Positions 25,846 through 34,780 of a stretch of DNA of 64,000 nt are shown here, one piece after another. The notes under the pieces are model-generated. The model was not told where the DNA came from and did no database searches. It was given only the letters and a program-made list of their open reading frames with translations. Source of the stretch: Betaproteobacteria bacterium (GTDB taxonomy: Bacteria; Pseudomonadota; Gammaproteobacteria; Burkholderiales; Casimicrobiaceae); NCBI GenBank assembly GCA_016716425.1, contig JADJWJ010000004.1, positions 1-64,000 of the forward strand. Reading direction: 5' to 3'. Numbering within the stretch: the first letter of the stretch is position 1; each line of letters starts with the position of its first letter. Both the position numbers and the translations under genes were made by a program.

Positions 25846-25901
25846 CGTGGCAGGGACAACGGGATCCCGCGGGCGCGGGAGCGACGCGGCAGGGGACACG
25901 A

Positions 25902-26777
25902 ATGAGCATTCTGATCAACAAGAACACGAAGGTGATCACGCAGGGCATCACCGGCAAGACCGGCCAGTTCCACACGCGGATGTGCCGCGACTACGCGAAC
26001 GGCCGCAACTGCTTCGTGGCCGGGGTCAACCCGAAGAAGGCCGGCGAGGACTTCGAGGGCATCCCGATCTTCGCGACCGTGCGCGACGCGAAGGAGGCCA
26101 CCGGCGCGACCGTGTCCGTGATCTACGTGCCGCCGCCGTTCGCCGCGGCCGCGATCGACGAGGCGGTCGACGCCGGGCTCGACCTCGTCGTCTGCATCAC
26201 CGAGGGCATCCCCGTGCGCGACATGATCGCCACCCGCCACCGGATGCGCGGCAAGAAGACGTTGCTGCTCGGGCCCAACTGCCCCGGCGTCATCACGCCG
26301 GAGGAGATCAAGATCGGCATCATGCCGGGGCACATCCACAAGAAGGGGCGCATCGGCGTGATGTCGCGCTCAGGCACGTTGACGTACGAGGCGGTCGGCC
26401 AGCTGACCGAGCTGGGCCTCGGCCAGTCGACGGCGGTGGGCATCGGCGGCGACCCGGTCAACGGCCTGAAGCACATCGACATCCTGCAGCTCTTCAACGA
26501 CGACCCCGACACCGACGCCGTGGTGATGATCGGCGAGATCGGCGGCGGCGACGAGGAGGCCGCGGCGCTGTGGGCGAAGGACCACATGAAGAAGCCGGTG
26601 GTCGGCTTCATCGCCGGCGTGACGGCGCCGCCCGGCAAGCGCATGGGCCACGCCGGTGCGATCATCTCCGGCGGCAAGGGGACGGCGCAGGAGAAGCTCG
26701 CCGTGATGGAGGCGTCCGGCATCAAGGTGACGCGCAATCCGGCGGAGATGGGCAAGCTCCTGGCCTCGGTGCTCTGA
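25902..26777 (+). CDS. sucD: Succinyl-CoA synthetase alpha subunit
   Basis: Partner of SucC; binds CoA and carries the phosphohistidine. The 291 residues are complete: MSILINKNTKVITQGITGKT, CoA-binding ATVSVIYVPPPFAAAAIDEA, GPNCPGVITPEEIKIGIMPG, and the active-site His in GKRMGHAGAIISGGKGTAQE. The ATG has AGGGG 8 nt upstream. The usual tight coupling to sucC is broken by the inserted GIY-YIG/REP/minisatellite block, so its expression relative to sucC may differ from the norm. Confidence 0.97.
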   Translation: MSILINKNTKVITQGITGKTGQFHTRMCRDYANGRNCFVAGVNPKKAGEDFEGIPIFATVRDAKEATGATVSVIYVPPPFAAAAIDEAVDAGLDLVVCITEGIPVRDMIATRHRMRGKKTLLLGPNCPGVITPEEIKIGIMPGHIHKKGRIGVMSRSGTLTYEAVGQLTELGLGQSTAVGIGGDPVNGLKHIDILQLFNDDPDTDAVVMIGEIGGGDEEAAALWAKDHMKKPVVGFIAGVTAPPGKRMGHAGAIISGGKGTAQEKLAVMEASGIKVTRNPAEMGKLLASVL

Positions 26778-26832
26778 CCCGGCGTCGCGCGCAGCTACAC
26801 TTCGCAGCCTGATCGCCCGCCCGCCACGCCGC

Positions 26833-27663
26833 ATGAGCGAGACCGCCACCCTCGAAGTCGCGAGCCTGTCCCACCCGGGGATGGTGCGCACGCACAACGA
26901 AGACACGGTGTTCGTCGACGGCGAGGCGGGGATCGCCGTGCTCGCGGACGGGATGGGCGGCTACAACGCCGGCGAGGTCGCGAGCGGCATCGCGGTCAAC
27001 GTCGTGTCCAACGGCATGATGCCGGAGCTCAAATCCGGCCGCGAGCTGTCCAAGATCGACATCGGCAGCGGGTTGACGCACGGCGCGCTGCTGCTGCAGC
27101 AGCAGATCGCGGCGGCGAACAAGGGCATCTACGAGGCGGCGCAGGCGCGGCCCGAGTGCGCCGGCATGGGCACGACGATCGTGGCGGCGGTGTTCTGCGG
27201 CAACCGCGTGTCGATCGGCCACATCGGCGACTCGCGCTGCTACCGGCTGCGCGGCGAGAAGTTCGAGCAGCTGACCCGCGACCACTCGCTGCTGCAGGAG
27301 CAGATCGACAGCGGCGTGCTGACCCCCGAGCAGGCGCGCTACTCGCTCAACAAGAACCTCGTCACCCGCGCGCTCGGCATCGAGGCCATCGTGCCGACCG
27401 ACATCGCCGAGTACCGGATCGAGGCCAACGACATCTACCTGCTCTGCTCGGACGGCCTCACCGACATGGTCGACCCCGAGGTGATCCACTCGGTGGTCGA
27501 CGAGAAGCGCAGCGACCTGGCACTCGCCGCGGCGGAACTCATCGACCTCGCGAACCAGAACGGCGGGCGCGACAACATCTCCGTCATCCTCATCCGCGTG
27601 CCCCCCGAGTTCCTGCCGACGACGGGGTGGGCGCAGCGCTGGCTCGCCAAGAAGAAGGGGTAG
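26833..27663 (+). CDS. PP2C-type Ser/Thr protein phosphatase (Stp/PppA-like)
   Basis: Metal-dependent phosphatase of 276 residues that reverses Ser/Thr protein phosphorylation. All PP2C signature segments are visible: RTHNEDTVFVDGEAGIAVLA, DGMGGYNAGEVASG, GMGTTIVAAVF, GDSRCYRLRG, LTRDHSLLQEQ, LCSDGLTDMVD and NGGRDNISVILI. The metal-binding Asps lie in DGMGG, SDGLTD and GRDN. No membrane segment is present. It is followed by an FHA-domain gene, a frequent companion that reads phosphothreonine. No kinase gene lies in the window, so the client protein is unknown. Confidence 0.94.
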   Translation: MSETATLEVASLSHPGMVRTHNEDTVFVDGEAGIAVLADGMGGYNAGEVASGIAVNVVSNGMMPELKSGRELSKIDIGSGLTHGALLLQQQIAAANKGIYEAAQARPECAGMGTTIVAAVFCGNRVSIGHIGDSRCYRLRGEKFEQLTRDHSLLQEQIDSGVLTPEQARYSLNKNLVTRALGIEAIVPTDIAEYRIEANDIYLLCSDGLTDMVDPEVIHSVVDEKRSDLALAAAELIDLANQNGGRDNISVILIRVPPEFLPTTGWAQRWLAKKKG

Positions 27664-27763
27664 GCGGGTCGGGAACCTGAGGCGGATGCATCGGCATGCA
27701 GTGGTAGAAACGACGAATGGAAGCGAAAAAACGCGCGGGCAACAGCGTTTCGATTCAACTCGG

Positions 27764-27792
27764 CGTCGTCCCCGCCTTCGCGGGGACGACCG
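27764..27792. repeat. Half REP element, copy 9
   Basis: GTCGTCCCCGCCTTCGCGGG with GACGACCG: a single palindromic half between the phosphatase and FHA genes. Confidence 0.8.
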
Positions 27793-27853
27793 TGACGGAG
27801 AGCACAGCCAGTCCGCGCTGACTCGCGCGGCTGGGCAACAGGGGAGTTGAACG

Positions 27854-28777
27854 TTGGGCAAGCTCGTCCTCTACCTGGCCGACGGGACGACGATGGACAT
27901 CCCGCTGACCAAGGAGCGCATCACGATCGGCCGCCGCGCCGACAACGACGTCTGCCTGCCGTATCCGGCGGTCTCGGGCGAGCACGCGGCGGTGACGACG
28001 ATCCTCGCGGACTCGTTCCTCGAGGACCTCGGGAGCACCAACGGCACGCTGGTCAACGGCCGCGCGATCGCCAAGCACTTCCTCGTCGACTACGACCAGA
28101 TCGACATCGGCCGCCAGCGCCTCACCTACCTGTCCGACAACGAGGCGAAGGCCGATCCGCTGCCGCCTGACCTCGCGCGCGCGCAGATGCGCGGCCTCGC
28201 CGACAAGGTCGAGCCGGCGAAGCCGCTGCCGCACGTCGACGTGCCGCCGGCGGGCGACCGCCGGCCGCAGTTCGGCGCGCGCGGCACGCCGCTCGTCACC
28301 GCGGACATCGAGCGCGAGATCGCGCCGCCCGAGGCGGCGCCTACCGCCGCGCCGCGCCCGGATCCCGGCGCGACGGCGACCGCCGCCGCGCCCGCGACGC
28401 CGGTCCCGGCCGAACGCGCGGCGGAAGGCCGCGGCCCGACCGGCCGCGCGGCCGAGGCACGCGCCGAGGGCGCAGCGCCGCCCGCCGCACCGCCGCCCGC
28501 GGCGCCGGCGCCGCCCGGCCCGTCGGTGCGCGTGCTTTCCGGCGCGAGCCTCGGCCGCATCGTGCCGTTCCCGGACCGGGAGCTGACGATCGGCCGCGTC
28601 GGCGTGCAGGTCGCCGCCGTGCGCAAGGTCGAGGGCGGCTACCGGCTCATCCCGCTCGAGGGCCGCGAGCCGCCACGGATCAACGGCGCGCCGGTGGCGC
28701 CGGACGGCTCGCCCCTCCACCCGGGCGACACGTTCGAGGTCGCCGGCGTGCGGCTCGAATTGTCGCTGCCCGCCTGA
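27854..28777 (+). CDS. FHA-domain protein
   Basis: 307 residues from a TTG start preceded by AGGGGAG. The N-terminal FHA domain (about residues 1-95) has the family signature: ITIGRRADNDVCLPYPAVSG, then EHAAV and DLGSTNGTLVNG. A long Pro/Ala/Arg-rich linker (about 120-235) separates it from a C-terminal FHA-like fold (VRVLSGASLGRIVPFPDREL, TIGRVGVQVAAV), which lacks the Ser-x-x-His core and may not bind phosphothreonine. It probably binds a phosphoprotein whose phosphorylation the adjacent PP2C reverses. No signal peptide or membrane span is visible. The role in pilus or envelope control is speculation from position before pilA. Confidence 0.9.
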   Translation: MGKLVLYLADGTTMDIPLTKERITIGRRADNDVCLPYPAVSGEHAAVTTILADSFLEDLGSTNGTLVNGRAIAKHFLVDYDQIDIGRQRLTYLSDNEAKADPLPPDLARAQMRGLADKVEPAKPLPHVDVPPAGDRRPQFGARGTPLVTADIEREIAPPEAAPTAAPRPDPGATATAAAPATPVPAERAAEGRGPTGRAAEARAEGAAPPAAPPPAAPAPPGPSVRVLSGASLGRIVPFPDRELTIGRVGVQVAAVRKVEGGYRLIPLEGREPPRINGAPVAPDGSPLHPGDTFEVAGVRLELSLPA

Positions 28778-28966
28778 CGGCGACAGGGGTGCCGTTCTAC
28801 GTCACCCCGGGTTCCCCTTAGCGGCGGATTCGCCGCTTCTCGGCCGACGCGGTCGCGCGAGGAGGTTCTTCAGCACGTCGACCGCTCGTCCGTTCGTCGC
28901 CGGAAAACACATTTGGAACAATGTGTTGAGTCGTCACAACGACCGCCGGACGAACGTCCATGCGCT

Positions 28967-28981
28967 TGGCATATGGCTTGC
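28967..28981 (+). promoter_or_regulatory. Sigma-54 promoter of pilA
   Basis: TGGCAT-ATGGC-TTGC matches the -24/-12 consensus TGGCAY-N5-TTGCW with correct spacing. It lies 68 nt before the pilin ATG. In many proteobacteria pilA is transcribed by RpoN with PilR, which makes the match credible. Confidence 0.68.
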
Positions 28982-29048
28982 TCCAAAGGTGACAGCATCG
29001 CTGGGTGCCGGGTTTTGGATTCGCCTCACCATCAAGGAGACAGGTCAA

Positions 29049-29480
29049 ATGAAACGGATTCAACAGGGCTTCACGCTGATCGAACTGATGATCGTCGTGG
29101 CGATCATCGGCATCCTGGCGGCGATCGCGCTGCCTGCTTATCAGGACTACACGGTTCGGGCGCGGGTGTCGGAAGGCATCACGGCGGCGGGCGCCTGCAA
29201 GACGGCCGTGGCCGAGTACGTGGCGTCGAACGGCAGCATGCCGCTCGACCTCACGGCATCCGGTTGCCAATCGGCGACGACGAAGTATGTTACTGGCCTC
29301 GACGTCGCCTCCGGCGTCATCACGGTGACGATGAGCGCCGATCCGGCGCTTGCCGGGGCAGCTGGCATGACGATCACGCTGACGCCCTCGGCGGTCAATA
29401 CGGCGAACGCGATCAGCGACTGGACCTGCCGCGCGCAAACTGGCTACGAAAAGTACGTCCCGGGTTCCTGCCGCGCCTGA
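29049..29480 (+). CDS. pilA: Type IV pilin, major subunit PilA
   Basis: 143-residue type IVa pilin precursor. The class III leader is MKRIQQG with cleavage before FTLIELMIVVAIIGILAAIA, including Phe+1 and Glu+5. The rest of the N-terminal helix (LPAYQDYTVRARVSEGITAA) is typical. The D-region is closed by cysteines in DWTCRAQTGYEKYVPGSC. AAGGAG lies 9 nt before the ATG. A sigma-54 promoter precedes it and a terminator follows. It is the first gene of a run of glycan-modifying genes, so glycosylation of this pilin is a reasonable hypothesis. Its codon use has somewhat more A/T than its neighbours. Confidence 0.95.
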   Translation: MKRIQQGFTLIELMIVVAIIGILAAIALPAYQDYTVRARVSEGITAAGACKTAVAEYVASNGSMPLDLTASGCQSATTKYVTGLDVASGVITVTMSADPALAGAAGMTITLTPSAVNTANAISDWTCRAQTGYEKYVPGSCRA

Positions 29481-29504
29481 TCCCGGCGTTGCACAGTCCC
29501 CAGG

Positions 29505-29535
29505 AACGGGCCGCGCATGCGGCCCGTTTCATTTG
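29505..29535 (+). terminator. Intrinsic terminator after pilA
   Basis: AACGGGCCGC (29505-29514), loop GCAT, GCGGCCCGTT (29519-29528), then TTCATTT. The stem is perfect over 10 bp. Confidence 0.8.
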
Positions 29536-29694
29536 CGTGTGCGGGTTGCTCCGCATTTCCATGCGGCCGGCACGGATGTCGCCGGCGGACTGCGCGGCCT
29601 ATCCGAATCGGCGCGCGGCGCGGTCGCTCGCCGGTACCGCTGTGGTCGGCCCGTGCGTCCAGTACGATACCGATCATCGCGTGCCCGGGTTCAC

Positions 29695-32289
29695 ATGAAG
29701 CTCAGCCTCTTTCGTTCGTCGCGGGAGACCGGAAGCAAGCCCTCTGCGGGTGAGGGCACCGCGGCTCCCGACGCCATGCGAACCAGCGGCGATCGCGCGG
29801 AGCCCGGGGATGACCTCCGTGCGGCACGGGTGCACTTCGACGAAGGCCGGCTGCCCCCGGCGCTCGCCGGCGTCGACGCATGCATCGCCCGACGCGGTCC
29901 CGAGCAAGCGGCGCTCGTCCTGCGCGCCGCGATTCTCGCCGCGTGGGGGCGCTGTCACGAGGCCGTCGCGACGCTGGGACGTGTTCCGGGCGAAGCGTCG
30001 CTGCCGGCGGACGAGGCGCTGCAGGCGGCGCAGGTTCGTTTCCGGTGCGGCGACTTCGAGGCGGCGGAGCGCCTCGCGCGAACGGCGCTGCGGTCGATCG
30101 AGAGCGTCCCCGCGCTCGCGTGCCTTGCCGCTTCGCTGCACGCGCAAGACCGACTGGAGGACGCCGCGGCTGCCTACCGGCAGGTGCTGCAACTGCAACC
30201 GGCGGCCGTCGACGGTCTGGTCGGACTGGGCAACTGCCTGATGGACATGGGCAGTCTCGAGGACGCCGAGGCGCTGTTCCGATCGGCGGCGGCGGCCGAC
30301 CCCGACAACGTCGACGCGTGGTCGTTTCTGGCGACCGCGTTGGACCGGCAGGATCGCGAGGCGGAAGCGATCGCGGCGTTCGAACGCGCGGTGGCCGTGC
30401 ACGCGCGCGCGGGCGCGGACGGCGACGTGCGCTTCGGCCTTGCCGCGAGCCTCGCGACCGCCGGGCGGCTCGCCGAGGCGATCGCGTTGTTCGAGGCGTT
30501 CCTTCCGGCGCATCCGTCGGCGAAGGCGTATCTCTTCTACTCGCACACGCTGCTGCTGGCGGGCCGGCTGCCCGAAGGCTGGTGGTTCAACGAATTCCGG
30601 TGGATGACCGGCCAGTTCGTCGATCGCAAGCCGAGCTTCGGGCGACCTGCGTGGACCGGCCAGGACCTGCGCGGCAGGACGATCCTGATCCATGTCGAGC
30701 AGGGGCTCGGCGACTCGATCCAGTTCGTCCGCTACGTGCCGCGGGTCAAGGCGCTGGGCGCCACGGTCCTGCTGGTCGTGCGCCCGGAACTCGAACGGCT
30801 GCTCACCGGGTTTCCCGGCGTCGACCGGCTGCTGGTCGCCGGCGACACGGTGACGCTGGCCTGCGACTACGTCGTTCACCTGCTAAGCCTGCCCGAAGTG
30901 TTCCGGACCGCGCTCGACAGCGTGCCGGCCGACGTTCCCTACCTCGAGGCGCCGGAGGACGCCCGGGCGCAGTGGCGCGAACGCCTCGCCGGCGCGCCGG
31001 GACTGCGCGTGGGGCTCGTCTGGGCCGGCAACCCCGACCACCCCGGCGATCGGTCCCGCTCGATCGCCCTCGATGCGCTGGCGCCGCTCGGCGCGGTCCC
31101 GGGCGTGCGGTACTTCTCGCTGCAGAAAGGCGAACGCGCCGCGCAGGCGCGAACGCCGCCGCCGGGCCTCGATCTCGTCGACCTGTCCGCTGCCATCGGG
31201 AACTTCACGGACACGGCCGCGATCATCGCGAACCTCGACCTCGTCGTCTGCGTGGACACGGCCGTGGCCCACCTCGCCGGCGCGCTCGGCAAGGACGTCT
31301 GGATGCTGATCTCGCAGCCGCCGGATTGGCGCTGGCTGCTCGGCCGCGCCGACACGCCGTGGTATCCGACGATGCGGTTGTTCCGCCAAGCGGTGCGGGG
31401 CCGATGGGACGAGGCGATCGCGGAGGTGGCCGCCGCGCTGCGTGCGCGCGCGGAGTGCGGCCGCGCGGAGGCGACGATCGTGGTTCCGGCGCGACCGGCG
31501 CCGGTGTCGGTGCCGATGCCGCCGCCGGTGTGCCTGCCGCCTGCCGGCGTGCGCCCCGGGCACAGCGCCGTGCGCGAGACGCGGCACGGCACGCTGATGT
31601 TCCAGCCGGACGCCGGGGACGCGGGACGGGCCATGCTGTGGTACGGCGAGTGGCTGCAGTCGCAGCTGGATCTCGTCCTGCGCCTGTTGCGGCCGGGCGC
31701 GACGGTCGTGGAGGTCGACGCCGGCGTCGGAATGCACGCCGTTCGCGTTGCCGCGACGGTCGGGCCGCAGGGACACCTCATTGCCGTGGAGGCGGATCCG
31801 GTCCGGCGCGCGATCCTGCGGGAGAACATGAAGACGCATCGCCACCGGCACGTCACGATCCTCGGCGCCTTTTCCGGTGCCCGCGACGCCGGCCCCGCGG
31901 GGCGGGCCGATGCGAGTGGCCTGGGGTGCCTGGACGACCTGCAACTCGAGCGGCTCGATTGCCTGAAGGTCAACGGCGCAACAGCGGCGGAGGTCCTGCG
32001 CGGCGCGCACGAGACCGCGTGGCGGCTGCGCCCGCTCGTGTGTGTCTGCGCCGTCGACGCCGGGGATCGCGCGCGCGCGCTTCCGGCATTGCAGGCGCTG
32101 GGATACCGCTGCTGGGCCGTGGAGGGTCCGCTCTTCAATCCGCACAACTTCGCCGGCAGGAGCGAAGACGTGTTCGCCGGCCGCAGCAGCTTCGCGATCG
32201 TCGCGATACCGGAGGAGCAGGACGTGCCGGTCGTCCCGGCCGATTGGAGCGAGGCGGACGCCCCGGACGCCGGCGGGACACCGCCGTGA
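29695..32289 (+). CDS. TPR - GT9-like glycosyltransferase - FkbM-like fusion protein (paralogue 1)
   Basis: 864 residues. The N-terminal third is TPR repeats (for example LACLAASLHAQDRLEDAAAA, VDGLVGLGNCLMDMGSLEDA, VDAWSFLATALDRQDREAEA). Residues about 290-600 resemble heptosyltransferase-like GT9 folds: HVEQGLGDSIQFVRYVPRVK, LRVGLVWAGNPDHPGDRSRS, LDLVVCVDTAVAHLAGALGK. The last 250 residues look like a FkbM methyltransferase, but the SAM loop reads VVEVDAGVGMHAVRVA and the DxDGxE motif is replaced by LKVNGATAAEVLRGA, so catalysis is doubtful. The C-terminal NPHNFAGRSEDVFAGRSS resembles the end of real FkbM proteins nearby. Start at ATG 29695 on the basis of TPR onset. A close paralogue follows after 19 nt. 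Role: probably transfer of sugar to a surface protein or polymer; inferred. Confidence 0.85.
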   Translation: MKLSLFRSSRETGSKPSAGEGTAAPDAMRTSGDRAEPGDDLRAARVHFDEGRLPPALAGVDACIARRGPEQAALVLRAAILAAWGRCHEAVATLGRVPGEASLPADEALQAAQVRFRCGDFEAAERLARTALRSIESVPALACLAASLHAQDRLEDAAAAYRQVLQLQPAAVDGLVGLGNCLMDMGSLEDAEALFRSAAAADPDNVDAWSFLATALDRQDREAEAIAAFERAVAVHARAGADGDVRFGLAASLATAGRLAEAIALFEAFLPAHPSAKAYLFYSHTLLLAGRLPEGWWFNEFRWMTGQFVDRKPSFGRPAWTGQDLRGRTILIHVEQGLGDSIQFVRYVPRVKALGATVLLVVRPELERLLTGFPGVDRLLVAGDTVTLACDYVVHLLSLPEVFRTALDSVPADVPYLEAPEDARAQWRERLAGAPGLRVGLVWAGNPDHPGDRSRSIALDALAPLGAVPGVRYFSLQKGERAAQARTPPPGLDLVDLSAAIGNFTDTAAIIANLDLVVCVDTAVAHLAGALGKDVWMLISQPPDWRWLLGRADTPWYPTMRLFRQAVRGRWDEAIAEVAAALRARAECGRAEATIVVPARPAPVSVPMPPPVCLPPAGVRPGHSAVRETRHGTLMFQPDAGDAGRAMLWYGEWLQSQLDLVLRLLRPGATVVEVDAGVGMHAVRVAATVGPQGHLIAVEADPVRRAILRENMKTHRHRHVTILGAFSGARDAGPAGRADASGLGCLDDLQLERLDCLKVNGATAAEVLRGAHETAWRLRPLVCVCAVDAGDRARALPALQALGYRCWAVEGPLFNPHNFAGRSEDVFAGRSSFAIVAIPEEQDVPVVPADWSEADAPDAGGTPP

Positions 32290-32308
32290 GGCACGACGGG
32301 GGCCGGAC

Positions 32309-34780
32309 ATGAGCCTGCTCGACCGCTTCCGCCGGGCCGACGGTCCGGCGAAGGTTCCGCCTGCGATTGCCGCCGTGCCGCGTTCGGAAATCGTGCGGTC
32401 CGTGCAGGAAGCGTGTGCCGCCGGGCGGTTCGCGCAGGCGTTGCGCGTCGCGGACGCCGAGGCGGAGCGCGCGCCCCGCGATCCGGAGTGGCACCGCTGG
32501 CGAGCCTCCGTGCTCGCCGACTGGGGGCGGCTGCGCGAGGCGCGGCAGGCCTGCGAGACGGCAGCCGCGCTCGGGGACGACGGCATCGCGCTCGCGTTCC
32601 TCGCGGGCTCGGTCGCGCTCCGCGAGGGCGATGCCCGGCGCGCGGAGGACCGCATGCGCGCCGTGCTCGCTCGCGAGCCGGACCACCCGCCCGCGCTGCT
32701 CACGCTGGCGATCGCGCTCTACGCGCAACGGCGCCTCGCGGAAGCTGCGGCGGCCTTTGCGAAGGCGCTCGCAGTGAACCCCGGCGCGTTCGAGGCCGCG
32801 CACATGCTCGCCAATGTCGAGTTCGAGCGCGGCGATCTGCCGACCGCGGAGGCGATGCTGCGCCGCGCGATCGCCATCGACCCGGCGCAGGCCGTCGCAT
32901 GGAAGGACCTTGCCGCCGTGCTGACCCGCGCCGATCGCCACGACGAGGCGCTGCAGGCGGCCGCCGAAGGCTGGATGCACGACCGCGAGCGCGGCGACGC
33001 GTGCGGCGCGTTCGCGAACTACGTCGTCAGCCTGCGCGACGCGGGAAGAGTCGACGAGGCGCTTGCCGTGCTGTCGGCGTCGCTGCCCCGGCACCCCGGT
33101 CCGGATGGCCACTACGCCTACGGCATCGCGCTGCTGACCGCCGGGCGGCTGCGGGAAGGCTGGGACCAGTACGAGTTCCGCTGGATGAAGGAGCCGCTGC
33201 GGGCGTTGCGCTGCGGCAGCCGCCGGCCCGCGTGGATGGGCCAGGACCTGCGCGGCAAGACGCTGCTGCTGCGCGTCGAGCAGGGCATCGGCGACACGAT
33301 CCAGATGCTGCGCTACGTGCCGTGGCTGAAAGCGCTCGGCGCCACGCTGATGATGCGCGACTTCGACCCGATCGTCGCGTGCATCGACGGCATCGACCTC
33401 CGGATCGGCGAGCACGAGTCACCGGACTACGACTACTACGTGAACCTGTTGAGCCTGCCGCGGATCTTCGGGACGGACCTTGAATCCATTCCGGTCGACG
33501 TGCCCTACCTGACGGTGCCCGCCACGCGCCGCGCGAAGTGGGCGCCGCGGCTGGCCGCCGACGGACGCCTGCGGGTCGGCCTGGTCTGGGCGGGCAGCCC
33601 GGGGCACACGCGCGATCGCGAACGCTCGATACCGTTGCGCCGGCTCGCGCCGCTCGCCGATCTCGCGGGCATCCGCTGGCTGTCGCTGCAGAAGGGCGCG
33701 GGTGAGGCGGCGCTCGCGGACGTTCCGGACTGGCAGGTCGAACGGCTCGGGGCCGAACTCGAAGACCTGACGGACACGGCGGCGGTGATCGACGGGCTGG
33801 ACCTCGTGCTGGCGGTCGACACGTCGATCGCGCATCTTGCGGGCGCGCTCGGCAAGCCCGTCTGGATGCTGGTGCCGACGCCGGCCGACTGGCGTTGGCT
33901 CGACGCGCGCGACGACAGCCCCTGGTACCCCACGATGCGCCTCTTCCGGCAGCGTGTCCGCGGTGACTGGGACGAGGTGATCGCCCGCGTGCGATCGGAC
34001 CTCTCGGGATGGCGGCCTCCTGCCAGGCAACCGGCGGCCTTCCTGTCGACAGCGCGCGGTGCGCCCCCGGCAACCGACGCGTGGCGCGAGCGGGTCGTGG
34101 CCCCCGGCATCTGCACGGTGACCGAGACGCGCTACGGCATCATGCAGCTGCGCACGGACGTACCGGGCGAAGGTCCGGCGCTGCAATGGCTGGGCGAGTG
34201 GCAGGAGGGGCAGGCCGACCTCGTGCGCCGATCCCTTGCGGCGGGCGGTACCGTCGTGTTCGCCGGGGCGGGCGCGGGGTCGCGGATCGTGGCGCTTGCG
34301 CAATTCGCGGGGGCGCAGGCGCACGTGCTCGTGGTCGAACCCGACGGCTTCGCCCGCCAACTGCTGCGCCAGAATCTCGCGGCGAACGGCATCGGGGGCG
34401 TCACGGTGCTCCGCGGACGTCTCGACGGTGACGCGCCCGACGACACGGTGGACGGGCTGCGCATGCAGCAGATGTCGTGGCTGGTGAGCGATGCCGCCGT
34501 CGCGCCGGCGCCGCTGATCGCCGGCGCAAGCGAATCGCTGTGGCGGCTGCGCCCGTCGCTGTCGCTTGGCGTGGGCGACGCCGGCGTCGTGGAGGACCTG
34601 GCGGACCGCGTGCGCGGCCACGGCTACCGGACCTGGCGCTGCGTCGAGCCATGGTTCCGGCCGGACAACTTCAACGGGCGGACCGACGACATCTTCGGCG
34701 GCCGGGCGAGCACGTTTCTGCTCGCGGTGCCGGAGGAGTCGCCGTTCGAGCTTCCGGAGGGCGTCGGCGAGGAACTGTAA
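32309..34780 (+). CDS. TPR - GT9-like glycosyltransferase - FkbM-like fusion protein (paralogue 2)
   Basis: 823 residues with the same layout as the preceding gene. TPR units (VASDWGRLREARQACETAAA-like, VLAREPDHPPALLTLAIALY, VNPGAFEAAHMLANVEFERG) fill residues 20-270. The GT9-like part has RVEQGIGDTIQMLRYVPWLK, LRVGLVWAGSPGHTRDRERS and LDLVLAVDTSIAHLAGALGK. The FkbM-like tail is more degraded: VVFAGAGAGSRIVALAQFAG replaces the SAM-binding loop and no DxDG motif is seen. RPDNFNGRTDDIFGGRAS closes it. The paralogues share the sequence YDYYVNLLSLPRIF / CDYVVHLLSLPEVF, which points to tandem duplication. Translational coupling is likely from the 19-nt gap. Confidence 0.85.
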   Translation: MSLLDRFRRADGPAKVPPAIAAVPRSEIVRSVQEACAAGRFAQALRVADAEAERAPRDPEWHRWRASVLADWGRLREARQACETAAALGDDGIALAFLAGSVALREGDARRAEDRMRAVLAREPDHPPALLTLAIALYAQRRLAEAAAAFAKALAVNPGAFEAAHMLANVEFERGDLPTAEAMLRRAIAIDPAQAVAWKDLAAVLTRADRHDEALQAAAEGWMHDRERGDACGAFANYVVSLRDAGRVDEALAVLSASLPRHPGPDGHYAYGIALLTAGRLREGWDQYEFRWMKEPLRALRCGSRRPAWMGQDLRGKTLLLRVEQGIGDTIQMLRYVPWLKALGATLMMRDFDPIVACIDGIDLRIGEHESPDYDYYVNLLSLPRIFGTDLESIPVDVPYLTVPATRRAKWAPRLAADGRLRVGLVWAGSPGHTRDRERSIPLRRLAPLADLAGIRWLSLQKGAGEAALADVPDWQVERLGAELEDLTDTAAVIDGLDLVLAVDTSIAHLAGALGKPVWMLVPTPADWRWLDARDDSPWYPTMRLFRQRVRGDWDEVIARVRSDLSGWRPPARQPAAFLSTARGAPPATDAWRERVVAPGICTVTETRYGIMQLRTDVPGEGPALQWLGEWQEGQADLVRRSLAAGGTVVFAGAGAGSRIVALAQFAGAQAHVLVVEPDGFARQLLRQNLAANGIGGVTVLRGRLDGDAPDDTVDGLRMQQMSWLVSDAAVAPAPLIAGASESLWRLRPSLSLGVGDAGVVEDLADRVRGHGYRTWRCVEPWFRPDNFNGRTDDIFGGRASTFLLAVPEESPFELPEGVGEEL

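Noticed and set aside
25452..25901. N-terminal extension of SucD through the repeat region (QERRLW repeats)
   Set aside because: SucD is complete from ATG 25902 with a good ribosome-binding site; openness of the frame follows from the 18-bp unit length.
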